Shown here: in pieces, positions 32,277-43,572 of the stretch | How the letters are laid out: each line of letters starts with the position of its first letter | Position numbering within the stretch: position 1 is the first letter of the stretch | Source of the DNA: Rhodocollybia butyracea | Lineage: Eukaryota > Basidiomycota > Agaricomycetes > Agaricales > Omphalotaceae | Direction of reading: 5' to 3' | DNA: 64,000 nucleotides | Assembly: GCA_015501585.1 (NCBI GenBank) | Contig: JADNRY010000006.1 | Span: 744,001 to 808,000 of the forward strand | Notes under the pieces: generated by a model | Databases searched by the model: none | What the model saw: the letters and a program-made list of their open reading frames with translations, nothing else | Told to the model about the DNA's origin: nothing | Program-made: the position numbers and the translations under genes

Positions 32277-33836
32277 ATGTCAGACCAGTTCGCTGCCTTA
32301 TCTGAAATGCTTAAAGGCTTCAAATCTAACCTGGAGTCCCAAACAGAAATTTTGATCAAACCAACCACAAAGAGAAATATCCCTCCTGTTCCCCCCATCC
32401 GACTCCATGCACTCGACCTTCTTATGCCGCCAATAAATGTATCATTACCTATCTTGTTCAAGATAACCCCTGCGCTGGCAGCCGATGGAACCAGTAATCC
32501 CAAACGCGGGATACACGACGAATTCGAGTCGATCGTGGAAAGACTTAAATTAGCTCTCGCGGAGACACTGGAAATGTATCCCCCCATCGCTGGAACAATC
32601 CACGCTTCTCCCGACGACGCGTCGGCCCTTACTCTAGTCTGCGATGGTCCAGGTGCGGCATTCATAACCAAGCTAGAAGATCGGGTATACGTGGAGAACG
32701 AGAATACCTTGCCTCAGCTTGCAGGGGCTGATATTTTTGCAATGGATCTGAAACTACCGATTTTCACTGTCAAACTGTCACTGGTGAGTGTCCTGATCAG
32801 TAGTAATACTTTGTTGGTCTGATATGTGATTCCAGTTTTCCTGTGGAACAATGGTTATGGTAACCAGTATGCATCACCATGCCGCAGACCTCACTTCGTA
32901 CATGGATTTCATTGGTGCTTGGGCACGTCTTTCCCGAGGCGAGGGTCTCGACATGGAGGCCATACCCCATTCTTGGTCTCGAGACATCAATTTGTCCTTA
33001 TCCGTCACAATGCCGTCGTCCATGCCTGGCATCATGATTCTTCCTCCTCCGTCTGCTACTGCTACACCTATACCGCCCCCTCTTTACGAATATGCGACGG
33101 GCTGAGATGGTTCATCAGCGATGTAAATTTAACAAAGTTGAAACTAGACTGTATAGCTGCGCTAGACAACCACTCTGGTTCAAAAGAGAAATCTTGGATT
33201 TCCAGCGCAGATGCATTTACAGCTTTGGTGTGGGGAGCCATGACACGCGCGCGACAGAGTACACCCAACAAAGTTTCCCTCTATACCTCCAATCACCCGG
33301 AGATGGAGTCGATGGGAGTCGCCGTTGATGGACGGGAGCGAATTGGGCTTGGTCCTTCAACTCCGGGAGGTCCGTCGAAGTACTTTGGGAATCTAAACCT
33401 GTCCCTAGCCGTGTACGCACCACGGAAAGATCTTCTAGAAGTCAGTCTCGAAGCAACAGCTCGTGTTGCGTTTGCAATTCGCAAGACGATACAGGATGAG
33501 ATGACTTTAGAAGCTATTGCAGCTAGGGTAGCATTCATCGAAGCGCAAGTGGAGGTAACGAAACCTCATACTACACAAAGAATTGTTCTCGAGGGAGATT
33601 GTAGATCGACGAATTGGTCAAAATATGATTTGACCAAATTTGATTTTGGATTCGGGGATAATGTGAAGTCTGTCCACAGTATTGTGGGGACAAAACTCAT
33701 ATATGGAGCGGGAATGTTACTCATTGTCAAAGGTAGTGGGGGGTTGGTTGTGGCTTCGACTGTGGAAAAAGAGGCAGACGCGATGTTGGAAATTGATCCA
33801 CTTTTGAGAATGTATGCGGAACTTTTGCCAAACTGA
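32277..33836 (+). CDS. BAHD-like acyltransferase
   Basis: Exons 32277-32783, 32836-33050 and 33107-33836 give 483 aa. The BAHD hallmarks are present: HxxxD as HHAAD (His183, Asp187, in VTSMHHHAADLTSY) and a C-terminal DFGFG (FDFGFGDN), a variant of DFGWG. The N-terminal half includes LKLALAETLEMYPPIAGTI, typical of the family. Such enzymes transfer acyl groups from CoA thioesters to alcohols or amines; the substrate is unknown. The second intron (33051-33106, GTCTGC donor, GAG acceptor) is inferred from the needed frame change and is the weakest part. No secondary-metabolite core enzyme is adjacent. Confidence 0.82.
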
Positions 33837-34146
33837 ACTGTGTTGTAGAGGCCTATATGCCTGCACCATATTCATTGTTTACTCCAGACTGATTGAAGTA
33901 GGCAGCGAATCATCCCCCCTCACCTACTACGTATCATTGGCAGAATATATTTTAGACAGCTATAATCTAGGTATCCCCAGTACCAACTCATTAGAGTGGA
34001 TATTTTGACTGGCCTCCGAACTTCGAATGTCACAGTTTCCTTGCCTTCGAATAGAAGTAATACTCAGACTCCAAGTCTCCATGGTGGCTCCAATAGCTTG
34101 AGCGCTTATCTTGGCAGGCACTTTACATTCACAACACCACAGCACT
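33837..34146. other. Short intergenic spacer
   Basis: Upstream of the FGGY kinase; presumably its promoter. Nothing else is seen. Confidence 0.4.
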
Positions 34147-36349
34147 ATGAGCTACTACATCGGTGTAGATGTCGGTACAGGCTCTGCACGAGCTGTCCTT
34201 GTTAACGATCGTGGACAAACTATCGCCTCTCACACAAAAGAAACCACAACCTGGCGTGATCCCGATGATCACCGTATTTTTGAGCAATCCACGAGCAATA
34301 TATGGAACTCAATTTCTGCGTGTATAAAGGAATGTCTGGCAGAAGCCAAGATCTCCCCTTCATCGGTTAAAGGCCTTTCTTTCGATGCGACTTGCTCGTT
34401 GGCTGTCTCTGACTTTAATGGCGACCCAGTTGTGGTAACCAAAGGCAAAGGTTTAGGACAGAATGGGGATCGCAATATCATCCTGTGGGCGGATCATCGC
34501 GCAGAGAAGGAGGCAGAGCTTATCAACAGTACAGGATCGGTTGTACTGGACTATGTCGGTGGAACGATGAGTGTAAGTCGCGTATATTAGCCCTCTTATT
34601 ATCAGTAATATGCTTCCAGCTCGAAATGGAGATTCCAAAGACTCTTTGGCTTAAAAACCACATGGAACCTTCCTTCTTTTCTCGTTGCCAATTTTTTGAC
34701 CTCCCAGATTTTTTGACCTACCGCGCTACAAAAGACAGTACTCGTTCCTGCTGCTCCGTCACGTGCAAGTGCTCCTTTGTCCCAAAGAGCGGATGGCAAC
34801 CAGACTTTTTCAAAAAAATAGGTCTCAACGAGTTAGTAGAGACCAACTATAGACAGCTTGGAGCTGCAAATGGAGAGGTGTTGACTGCTGGGAAACCAGT
34901 CGGGAACGGGCTCTCGAAGCAGGCTGCAGACGAATTCGGTCTCGTCGAAGGTACACCTGTCGGAAGTGCTGTTATTGACGCGTATGTTACGGTAACTTGA
35001 CTATACATTCTCCTTGTTAATTTATAATTTGTAGATATGCCGGATGGTTAGGAACCGTCGCTGGACGATACAAGGAAGATGGAAAGCTCTCGGAGGCTAT
35101 CCTTTCGATAGATGAGTCTCGACATCGGCTTGCCGCTTGTGCTGGTACGAGTACCTGTCATATCGTTCAGGTGTGTCAATCCTTTTTCCAGTCATGCTGC
35201 ACTGACATATTATCACCAGAGTCGAGAGGGTGTCTTCGTGAATGGAGTCTGGGGACCATATAAGGTATGCCTAATCAAGTTCCAGACCGCTCCGAAGTTC
35301 TGACGTGCACGCAAGGACCCAGTCTTTCAAGGTTGGTGGATGAACGAAGGAGGTCAATCATCTACCGGGCAGGTGCGATCCATGTTTGTTGTTCAAACGA
35401 TTCCAAACTCAAAAAACTTCCACTAGCTTATCGACTTTATGATCAAATCTCACCCAGCATATCCTCGACTCCAGAAGTTAGCCCAAGACCAAAAATCCAA
35501 TATATTCGCAGGTAAGTCTCCACGCCGGGGGTGCGCTTGAGCGTTAATTATCTGCCGTAGTTCTTCAAGAACTTCTTCAAAAGATGAAGAAGGATAGTAA
35601 CGTCGAGAGCTTGACCGAACTGACCAAGGATATGCATTTTTATCCCGATCTCCATGGTAAAGTTGGGCATCGGAAACAATTTCTATATATATTCATAATT
35701 TTGCACAGGCAACAGGTCACCTATCGCCGATCCTCGAATGAGAGGATCTTTTGTCGGCCTAGCTCTTGTATGCTCCTTTCTTCTATTTTTCTGATCCTTA
35801 TGAGTGGTTAACCTGTACACAGGACGATGGCCTTCATGACCTAGCCCGTAAATACAATCTAACTCTTGAAGCAATCGCACTCCAGACACGTCACATTATC
35901 GACGAGATGAACAGCAAAGGCCATAGCATCACTTCGATCTATATGAGTGGTAGTCAAGCCAAAAATCTTCCAATGATGCAGCTCTTTGCTGACACCTGCG
36001 GAATGTCCGTCGTACTTCCCTTCGATGAGGGTGGGGCAGTACCTCTTGGCGCTGCGATGCTGGGCAGGTACGCTGCCGATGTAGCGCAAACGGGCGTCTC
36101 GCACATGAGTGAAGATGAGCAAGGTCAGTTGCTCTGGAAGATTATGGTAGGCTGAATCAAGTCATAAATAAAACCCAGTTGCAAATACTTACTTCTTCAC
36201 AGGTCGAAATGACCCCTCCAGGAACGATAGTCAAACCTGCCACATCTGGGAGAGAGAAAAAACTAATTGAAGCCAAGTATAAAATTTTCCGTGAGGCGAT
36301 TGATATCCAGTACAAGTGGAGGAAGCAGATCGAAGAGGCGATGAATTGA
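34147..36349 (+). CDS. FGGY-family carbohydrate kinase (D-ribulokinase type)
   Basis: Ten exons (34147-34572, 34620-34981, 35035-35170, 35220-35264, 35316-35372, 35427-35511, 35561-35656, 35709-35767, 35823-36146, 36203-36349) give 578 aa. The N-terminal phosphate-binding segment YIGVDVGTGSARAVLVND, LWADHRA, LAACAGTSTCHIVQ, the FGGY-domain block HFYPDLHGNRSPIADP and the late YMSGSQAKNLPMMQL (adenosine region) match the FGGY domain-containing/YDR109C group. These ATP-dependent kinases phosphorylate pentuloses such as D-ribulose as metabolite repair. It is cytosolic by lack of a signal. Exons shrink to 45 nt mid-gene, yet every junction keeps frame and conserved motif order. Confidence 0.9.
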
Positions 36350-37279
36350 GCCCCAGGAAAAATATCAGTCGGGTGGGAGTAACAGTGAAGTAATAGGAAG
36401 TAAAACTTAGATCATATTCCCGTTGCCTTTCGTGTAGAGGTGTTATGACTATAAACTTTTGGTATACGTACAAGTAGCAGCGTGAAGAATTGTGCAAGTT
36501 TTGCCTGAAAAATGAGGCTTGAAGCCTGAAGTACTTAACGGTCATTCTGCAATTCATCCTACAAAAACTTCCTGCCAGTGGCGCTTGTCGAATGACAAGC
36601 TGGGTTCCGTAATGGTGGCTCGAGTGTAGGCCCCGATAGGTTAGAAAAAAAACCAGTGCGCGGAAACACTTAAGCAAATGGAGTTAGTCATTTTAATAGG
36701 CGAATTCATAATCTTCAGCATCTTGGAGTGCTGGTTTCCTGGCCGCAGTGTCTGGTTGAAGCGTACAGCCTGAGTGAAATGACGCGTTCTCGTTCTCTTT
36801 CTCAACCATAACTATTAAGGGCTTTATTTGGGTTCGGCATCCGAGGTGGCTGGGGTGTTCGGAGGCTGGGTGTCAGAGTGCCAGCTGAAGAATTGGGTTT
36901 ACGGCTCAAAACTCCGTTTGAGCACCGAAATAGACGTGCAGACTGTCGGACCGGAAAGCGGTGTTCCTGGCCATCTCAATTTTTTCGCATAGCCTATCTG
37001 GCCCTATTCCGAGGCTGTATACAGCTGTACGTATACTCAGATGCACGATTCCAGTTCCTTGGTCGTCGGTACTGGTCTGTCTTTATTGGTTTGTACATAC
37101 TTTGGAAAGTTACTTTTAGGCTGTTGTTTTCATTTAGCGCGATTGTCGGACTGGAATCGGATAAATTGAGCTTGATTGTCGGATCAGGTCGGCCGAACCG
37201 AAGTTCGGCGCCATTAAAATTTTCGCTGGCACACAGCCCCCTCATATCTTTTCCTCTAACCACCACCACAGAAGACAAA
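36350..37279. other. Intergenic and long 5' region of the bZIP gene
   Basis: AT-rich 3' flank of the kinase, then GC-richer promoter-like sequence before the bZIP leader. A GCN4/AP-1-like half site (TTAGTCAT, near 36693) occurs, but a single match of this length has little weight. No gene is recognised. Confidence 0.4.
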
Positions 37280-37297
37280 ATGTTCACCCAATTGTAA
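37280..37297 (+). promoter_or_regulatory. uORF1 of the bZIP leader (5 codons plus stop)
   Basis: ATG TTC ACC CAA TTG TAA, the first of four upstream reading frames before the bZIP start. Translation of it is inferred, and it assumes transcription starts upstream of 37280. Confidence 0.55.
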
Positions 37298-37333
37298 ATC
37301 TCTGCGTTTCAACGCAATCTTCGTCTATCTCCA

Positions 37334-37354
37334 ATGGACCAACGCTTCACTTGA
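37334..37354 (+). promoter_or_regulatory. uORF2 of the bZIP leader (6 codons plus stop)
   Basis: ATG GAC CAA CGC TTC ACT TGA. It is short and does not overlap uORF1 or the main ORF, so reinitiation downstream is possible. Confidence 0.55.
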
Positions 37355-37386
37355 AAGTATTCTTTCAAGCTCTCAACTTCATATCC

Positions 37387-37398
37387 ATGTCTCCGTAA
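37387..37398 (+). promoter_or_regulatory. uORF3 of the bZIP leader (3 codons plus stop)
   Basis: ATG TCT CCG TAA. Its three sense codons resemble the minimal uORFs of GCN4 and ATF4 leaders. Confidence 0.55.
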
Positions 37399-37436
37399 AT
37401 TTGTCTCGTCAGATTTATCTGACCTAGTCGCCCATC

Positions 37437-37634
37437 ATGGCCTTCGTCCAATTGCTCTCGAAAAAAACAAACCAGCTTTCATCTACCTGTATCGATTATC
37501 GAGTATTTATCACTCCACTGCCCATATTAAACTATGACAAACGTACAACAAAAGTCCAACACAAGTCTGATAATGGAAGACACCTTATCAACTTCGACAA
37601 TGACCGATTTGCCAGCTGCTCGCTCGGCAGTTGA
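37437..37634 (+). promoter_or_regulatory. uORF4 of the bZIP leader, 65 codons, overlapping the main start out of frame
   Basis: Opens at ATG 37437 and ends at 37634, 101 nt beyond the main ATG (37534) and in a different frame. Ribosomes translating it cannot initiate the bZIP ORF, as for the overlapping inhibitory uORF2 of mammalian ATF4. The peptide shows no domain, so a regulatory role is the simpler reading. Confidence 0.6.
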
Positions 37635-38585
37635 GACTGGCTCGTTCGATCTCTCTGGGGTCGTCGAGACCATTTTAGGTACATTTGGTTTAGCTTTTAT
37701 TCCATGTAATTGGCTAAATTACCGCTAGCATCCCCAGAGTTCAAAAATTCCACCTGCTTCGATGATTTCCTCGTTTCACCTTCTCTTTCTCCCTGCAATG
37801 ACTTCAATATGTCGCCTATCGACGACTCTCCTCTCACTCCTAACCTTGACACACCAATCATGAACGATCTGGTTGATGACTTTGGGACATACGGCTCTGA
37901 ATACGGTGGCATTCCTTTGTTCAATGACGGTGCCCTGTCTATGTACCAGCTCCTTGAATCACAATATGTAGTGCAGGAGCAGGTAAACGAGCTTTCAAAG
38001 TCAGCGCCTATCGTTTTACCATCATTTGATGCCGTCAATCCTACTTCTCTCGTCGAGTCCGCTGTGTCCGACCCATCGTCTGAACCTTCCGCTCCTTCCT
38101 CTAAAGCCAAATCTGGTCGCGGCCGTAAGGTGACTGCTACAGGTACCCGGAAGAACATCACTCCAGAGTCCCTTGTTCCTGTTGATGCTCCCATTCAGGC
38201 GAGACAATATGTCAGTCCATCTGCGACCTCTCGCAAGGAGCTCCCTGCTGCGTTCCTCAAGTCGCAGAAGCGCAAGCGTTCAAGGATGCAGGCGTTCGGT
38301 GATGAGGAGGCGCAGAGCTCTACTTCATCACCCTTGGCCGAGGGTGATGCAGCGGAAGAGCAGCCTCCACTTAATGCGACGGAGAAGGAGCTAATTGAAT
38401 GGAAGCGTCGTCAGAACACTTTGGCGGCGCGAAAGAGTCGAAAGAGAAAGCTAGAGCATCAGCAGTTCCTAGAGACTCGTGTAAAGGATCTGGAGTGCGA
38501 GAATGAGATGTTGAAGGTAAGAGCAGAAACTCTCGAAGCGGCTCTCAGGGCCCATGATATATTCCTTCCGGCGACGGAAGCTTGA
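37534..38585 (+). CDS. GCN4/CPC1-type bZIP transcription factor
   Basis: Exons 37534-37678 and 37729-38585 give 333 aa; an internal Met at 37573 is an alternative start. The acidic/Ser-rich N-terminal half (DDSPLTPNLDTP, DDFGTYGSEYGG) would be an activation domain. The C-terminus is a bZIP: basic region NTLAARKSRKRKL at about 278-290, then a leucine zipper (FLETRVKDLECENEMLKVRA), ending close to the C-terminus as in GCN4. The N-x-x-A-A-R-x-S-R core matches GCN4/CPC1, the activators of amino-acid biosynthesis under general control. Four uORFs in the leader support eIF2-dependent translational control. Confidence 0.88.
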
Positions 38586-39420
38586 TCTGATCGGGCTCTG
38601 TTCCCTGGTAATCCAAACGCTGTCTTGTCGTTCACCAGTTTTTTTTAACAAAATAATCCAAAAAAAAATATCTTTATTCCATCGTTTTTTTTTGTTCTAT
38701 CTCCCATGTACCATTACCAGTCGTATCAACTACCTTCAACTATTCAATAACTGGGCTCGTTAGGAGTCTTTCAGTTCCCATTCCCTTATTTTAACACGCC
38801 TACTTTCCTACCACTATTTTCAATGTATGGATATGGATATGGATATGGATTACACGGCCCATTCAGCCTCAGCTGAAAGCGGTCCCCAAAGGGAACTAGC
38901 CGGTCCCTACACCAGCACAGGCAGCGAGCTCAACTCTCATGGAGAAGGTAGACTGCAAGGCCGATGCAGGGATGTTAGCAAGGCCAGGTACACAAGTACA
39001 AGGCTAGCTGTTACAACTACTGACTACCTATCTACTGCGCAATGGAGCACATTCCACCCCAATAAAAGAGAGGGAGGGTGATAGGGCAAAACCAGGTTTC
39101 CATGCAGGCGTAACCGCACTGTGGCCTTAAAGGCTCTTGCGAGATCCTGGGCGGCTTCCCGTGCTATCCCTATTTGCACAAGTCACCAAATCCCACGCAA
39201 CCGGTGGCGAAACCGGCGCACCAGCACCCTAGGGTTTCATGTGAACACAAGGAGCATTTGTACACAATCAACGTGGTTTGTTGAAAGTCCAATCTCCCTC
39301 CACCTCTTTGCAACCTATCACAGTATCACCCCAGTTGAAGAACAGAGTTTCCTCCGTTTTCGAATTAACTCTTCTATATTGTGTCCAATGATAATGGGCA
39401 TGCTCCGAGAATGATGTATC
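38586..39420. other. Intergenic with a hexanucleotide microsatellite
   Basis: 3' flank of the bZIP gene, then spacer before the tRNA. Four tandem ATGGAT units lie at 38827-38850. Open frames around 38827-39414 carry no domain and are not called. Confidence 0.4.
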
Positions 39421-39509
39421 GGCGCTATAGCCAAGTGGTTACGGCGACAGATTTGAACCACATTATCTGTTCCTCTTTGAGGGCGCAGGTTCGAACCCTG
39501 CTGGCGTCG
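39421..39509 (+). tRNA. tRNA-Ser (anticodon UGA), with a short intron
   Basis: The cloverleaf reads as follows. The acceptor is GGCGCTA paired with TGGCGTC with two G-T wobbles. The D-arm stem is GCC/GGC and the anticodon stem ACAGA/TCTGT. A type II variable arm (CCTC-TTT-GAGG) and the T-arm GCAGG-TTCGAAC-CCTGC follow, with discriminator G. The anticodon loop has 14 nt (39452-39465) with TGA at 39454-39456, implying a 7-nt intron after position 37 (about 39458-39464). The long variable arm plus G73 supports serine. The CCA end is not encoded, as expected. Confidence 0.92.
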
Positions 39510-39521
39510 GGAATATCTGTG

Positions 39522-39529
39522 TTTTTTTT
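39522..39529 (+). terminator. RNA polymerase III terminator of tRNA-Ser
   Basis: A run of eight T begins 13 nt after the tRNA 3' end, the normal Pol III stop signal. Confidence 0.85.
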
Positions 39530-39590
39530 CGTAAAGCAGTTGTGGACAATTGATTGTATTACCAACATAATATCTTTACCTTAAACGTTG

Positions 39591-40415
39591 ATGGTGTTTT
39601 CTAATCTCTCCCATAACGAAAAAGACGCCTTTTTTTCTCTTCTTGACGAGTATGTCCTTTGTACTCTCGCTTGTTCTGAAAGATGCACAATTATCACCAG
39701 GTACTTCCAATCTCGTCCAGAACTTGCAGCTAGATTGCAAGGCTCTGACGGCGATATCGATGTCGGACAAGTTGCTGGCCGTGTAGCAGCTGCAGCTTCA
39801 GCATTTAGCGGCGATGCACCTCCGCCTGCCCGCAGAGCACCATCAAGAAATCTTGATCCTCCTGCTGGACTTGTTTCAAAACAGGTGCGCATCTGTGGTA
39901 TATTACGCTTTCTCTCAACTGATAACTTTTCACAGCGATTAGGCGACGTAGACACATCTTCGAAAAAAAACATGCTCGTTTCTGGATTATCAAGGAAGCA
40001 GCCTACCATACACAATACACCGATTGCTCCTTCGGCATTTGGAGCCAAGAAGAATAACTTTGCGCCTCCGCCACCTCATCGAGCAGAGCCAGAGCCAGAA
40101 CCGGAGGACGAAGAACAGGGAGAATGGGCAGAAGCTCTATACGATTATGATTCGAATGTGAGCGATCCTTGTATTTGAATCTCGACCGTAATAAAAATAC
40201 CTTCTACCCTCTGGGATGGGTTTACAGGATCCTGCTGATCTGCAGATTCGTGCCAACCAGAGAATACTCGTTACTGAACGGACGTCGGATGATTGGTGTG
40301 TTATCCTGTGCTTTTTCCCATTCGACTGGGGTGTTGAGATTGGTATCATAGGTGGAAAGGTGAAGTGGATGGACGAAGCGGTTTATTCCCTGCTACCTAT
40401 GTCAAATTGTTATAA
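39591..40415 (+). CDS. SH3-domain protein (LSB1/PIN3-like)
   Basis: Exons 39591-39649, 39701-39884, 39936-40157, 40228-40295 and 40352-40415 give 198 aa. The N-terminus NEKDAFFSLLDEYFQSRPEL is a short conserved helix, followed by an Ala/Pro-rich linker and PEPEPEDEEQG. A C-terminal SH3 domain is complete: AEALYDYDSNDPADLQI, TSDDWWKGEVDGRSGLFP and ATYVKLL at the very end. Such proteins bind proline motifs in the cortical actin/endocytic machinery. The split Trp codon and last exon were found from the expected SH3 ending, and reading through the donor would destroy the domain. Confidence 0.88.
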
Positions 40416-43400
40416 TACATTGAGGACCTTCCCAAAACAATAACTGTGATACTTTTGCGACGAAATATGGTATGCGCGCTTTGTCCTTACTAACTCTGTA
40501 TTTTCGAAGTCACCCGAGTGTTAGTCTTACCAGTTCTTTTGTAGGCTTCATCACCAAGGAATTAATAGAGACTACATATGACGCTACACATGATGGTAAG
40601 GCCTTAGGCTCGAGAAGAATTTCTGTAAGCATGAGCAAACTTGTGTGACAGCTGTCCACCTTGCATACGCAGAAATATGCACCGAGTCCAAGGACCTTTA
40701 TGATAAATCCATGGGTATAGAACTTTGAACTGGTAAGTATGTGAATTTCAAAGCCCGACTAAAACTCGAATCCCAAGGTTTATGCATAAGTTGTGCCACT
40801 GGTGCTGGTGTAGAAAGGACTGAAAAAAGGCATGCGCGATGAGTAAGGAGAGAACGGGCTGATCGGTTCCCTAGCGATGAGTAAGGAGAGAACGGGCTGA
40901 TCGGTTCCCTAGTACATGCATAACAAGATTCGTAAAGGACAAAGCCATGGATGGATAGTGTGTAAGAAGTCAGAATACGAAGCTCGTTTTTGAATTAGGG
41001 CAGTAGAGCGTGGCCCGTGCGCGAGTGTATACAGCAATGAAGGGTCTGGATACCAGAAGAACTTTCAGGCTCACCACTAGTGTTGGTACTCGAATCAAAG
41101 ATAAGTAGTCAACGCACAGTAGGTATTCATCATCTACAGCTCGAGACAAGTAGGCATGAAGTTCGGTGATCAATAGAGTAGCAGCAGAGCTTACCAGTTC
41201 CTTCAAGTTGTATCTAGGTAGAGATAAAGTCCCGGCGAGCAATATCTGACGTTGTGTATGAGACAGTTTATCGGAGAAATGGGATGCAGCGTAGCAAGTA
41301 TTACATGATAATCCCATTCAACGATATAAAGCTTCGAGCGATGTTCTTTGCGGCATTGTGCGATGATGAAGAGTTTCTATGTGGATATGGAAGATTGAGT
41401 GAGCATACTTCGCCTGCTTCAGAGGCACACATCCTGAAGTACTGTGATTATAGATCCATAGAGAGAGAATTGAAGCGAAAACTCGTGAAATGACTGTATT
41501 ATTTAAATCGAAGACGATGTTGAAAGCCAGAAAAAGCCAGGTCTTCGTTCATCGACGTACAACCCCTTGACAGAGCACTCGAGAAGAAAAAGGTCCAAAC
41601 GAAAGATTCTTTGGAAAACAAAGAATTCTCCAGTAATTTCCTGGTATGCCATTGGCTTGTTAACGCGTTGAAGGAGAGAACAGAAGTGCAAAACAGGCAC
41701 ACGTGGTCGCGCCGGCGCCCGAGCATTGTACTTGACTGGTGCCTACTGAAAGTCATCTTATATGTTATGGCTCTTGATCTCAGGTTTTCTGCTCACTTGC
41801 TTCAACAAAGCTAGGCTCTCAACCCCAATATTCTAGCCATCTGACAATCCCCCGGCCCCGACCAGCTATCTTTGAAACTTTAACAGCAGTAATATGTCTC
41901 ATTTCGCTGTCCGACTCGAACGGCCTCAGGTGGATAACTTCGCTTCGTATTGGACACGATTTCTGAGACGTTTGCACTTTCTCCTTGTTTCTGTCTACCC
42001 TGATAATCATACATGTGATTCCATGTTCCAGACTGCATACTCTCTAGCCTAACTAGCTTTCTCTTGCGAAGAGAATACTCGTTCGCCTGAACGCGGTAAG
42101 CTTGAGCCAGCCAATACGAGCCTTACCCATCTATGTTACCGCTAGAACCCAGGATGCTGCCCCCGGATCGTACCAGCTGCTTTTTTGATGACGAAGTTTG
42201 ACTACACATGGGTTGAATGATTCTATCATCTCTCAACCAACATGGTAAGGAGCCTTTTCGAAGAGTCGCTGTCGTTTCATTTTTCGTTTTCAAGTTTTAT
42301 TCGCGATGGACTAGCACATTTGTTCGCTTGTTAGAGGACCGAAAATTTTCAGATCAAGCTTATCTCCGTCTGGTCCCAGTATATCATTGGTTCGCTCTGT
42401 CTTTCTCTCACTCAATGTATCATGTAGACTATTTACCTGGTTCATAGTAGAGAATCATTCAAATCAGGGTCAGATTTTACCCGGATTGACTTCGTCCAAT
42501 GCCTCCTGCCTTCCAGACTGAATTTCTACCGCGATGGAACCCAGGATGTGACAATACTCTTGGTACAAAGTATGACTTTCTCATATCCATTTCTAATGCC
42601 TTTGGGCGAGGGCAAATCCATCGTTCGTACTCTGTTTTTCAACATTGAATTCTGTCGATGGTTGATTGTCGTCGGTTTGTCTTGATGATTTTTTGTCGAA
42701 TGTTATTTTGTACTCAGGCCTTGACAGAGTTTTATGTTTGAGGCGCTGACGAAGCTATGCGTCAAGCCTTTTCGAACGTGATGCGATTAGTGCTCGCCTT
42801 AGGTACTTACGGGCTTCCGAGTCGTTCGCGGTCTCTTCGCGAGTCCATAGTTGTATTTCTCAGACACGACGAGGCAATATGCGGTTCGCAGGAGTTCATC
42901 AGGATCCCTGATGGGAGCACTCAGCACTGGCTGCTGTTAATCTTCAGGCTCAGCACTTGACAACGACGCCATGGCTAACACGACCTCTTTCTAATTTGCT
43001 GTCCTTGAGTCGATACGTAACCGAGGTGTCGATTCCTCGGCGACGCGAGTTTGGTCAAGTATATGGAGTGGCGATGAGAAAAGCAGAATTGTTCGCACAG
43101 CGGACCTCGCAGATGGAAACAGCAGAAGGGAGTGAGTTGCTGTAAATAGGATCATGAGACAGTTTTGGCTTTGTTGGGTAGCAAGACAGGCTAATAGAGA
43201 TATTCATTCATGACACGATCTGAAAATGGCCGAGAAGGAGGTAACGCCGATCCAGATTTCGATTCCGGCGGGATGAATCACCCAAAAAGATAAAAGAGAT
43301 TTGCCGGTCCCTTCTTTCCCTACCACCACCGCAGACTAAGAAATGTTTTCCGTTAAAGCTGAGAGAGCGTCGCGCCTCCCGAGGCTTACAAATAAGGAAT

Positions 43401-43572
43401 ACTTTTCTCACGTGAGCCTAGCCTTTCATTCTGTTCGTTCAACATCTTGGTGTAACCAGCAGAAAAAAGGTCTTTTTCTCAGCAGAAATTGGCCGTAGAC
43501 GGATTTTGCAGGGTCTTTGACGAACGCGTACGCTGTCACGACGTTCTTCTGGCTGCAATTTTCACGGGTCAA
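40416..43572. other. Gene-poor 3.2 kb
   Basis: No supported gene. A minus-strand frame at 40970-41317 and several plus-strand frames (41254-41493, 42217-42447, 42757-42960) show no known domain. The 38-bp tandem duplication listed separately lies here. The right part is probably the leader and promoter of the SS18-like gene. Confidence 0.35.
40836..40911. repeat. 38-bp perfect tandem duplication
   Basis: Two identical 38-bp copies abut (40836-40873 and 40874-40911), each starting GCGATGAGTAAGGAGAG and ending GGTTCCCTA. Perfect identity suggests a recent event or an assembly duplication. Confidence 0.9.

Noticed and set aside
39641..39705. A U12-type AT-AC intron in the SH3 gene
   Set aside because: A canonical GTATGT donor one codon earlier with a CAG acceptor restores DEYFQSRPEL in frame.
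40970..41317. A possible spliced gene on the minus strand
   Set aside because: A GTAAGC donor is visible inside, but no conserved motif or coherent start and end could be found.
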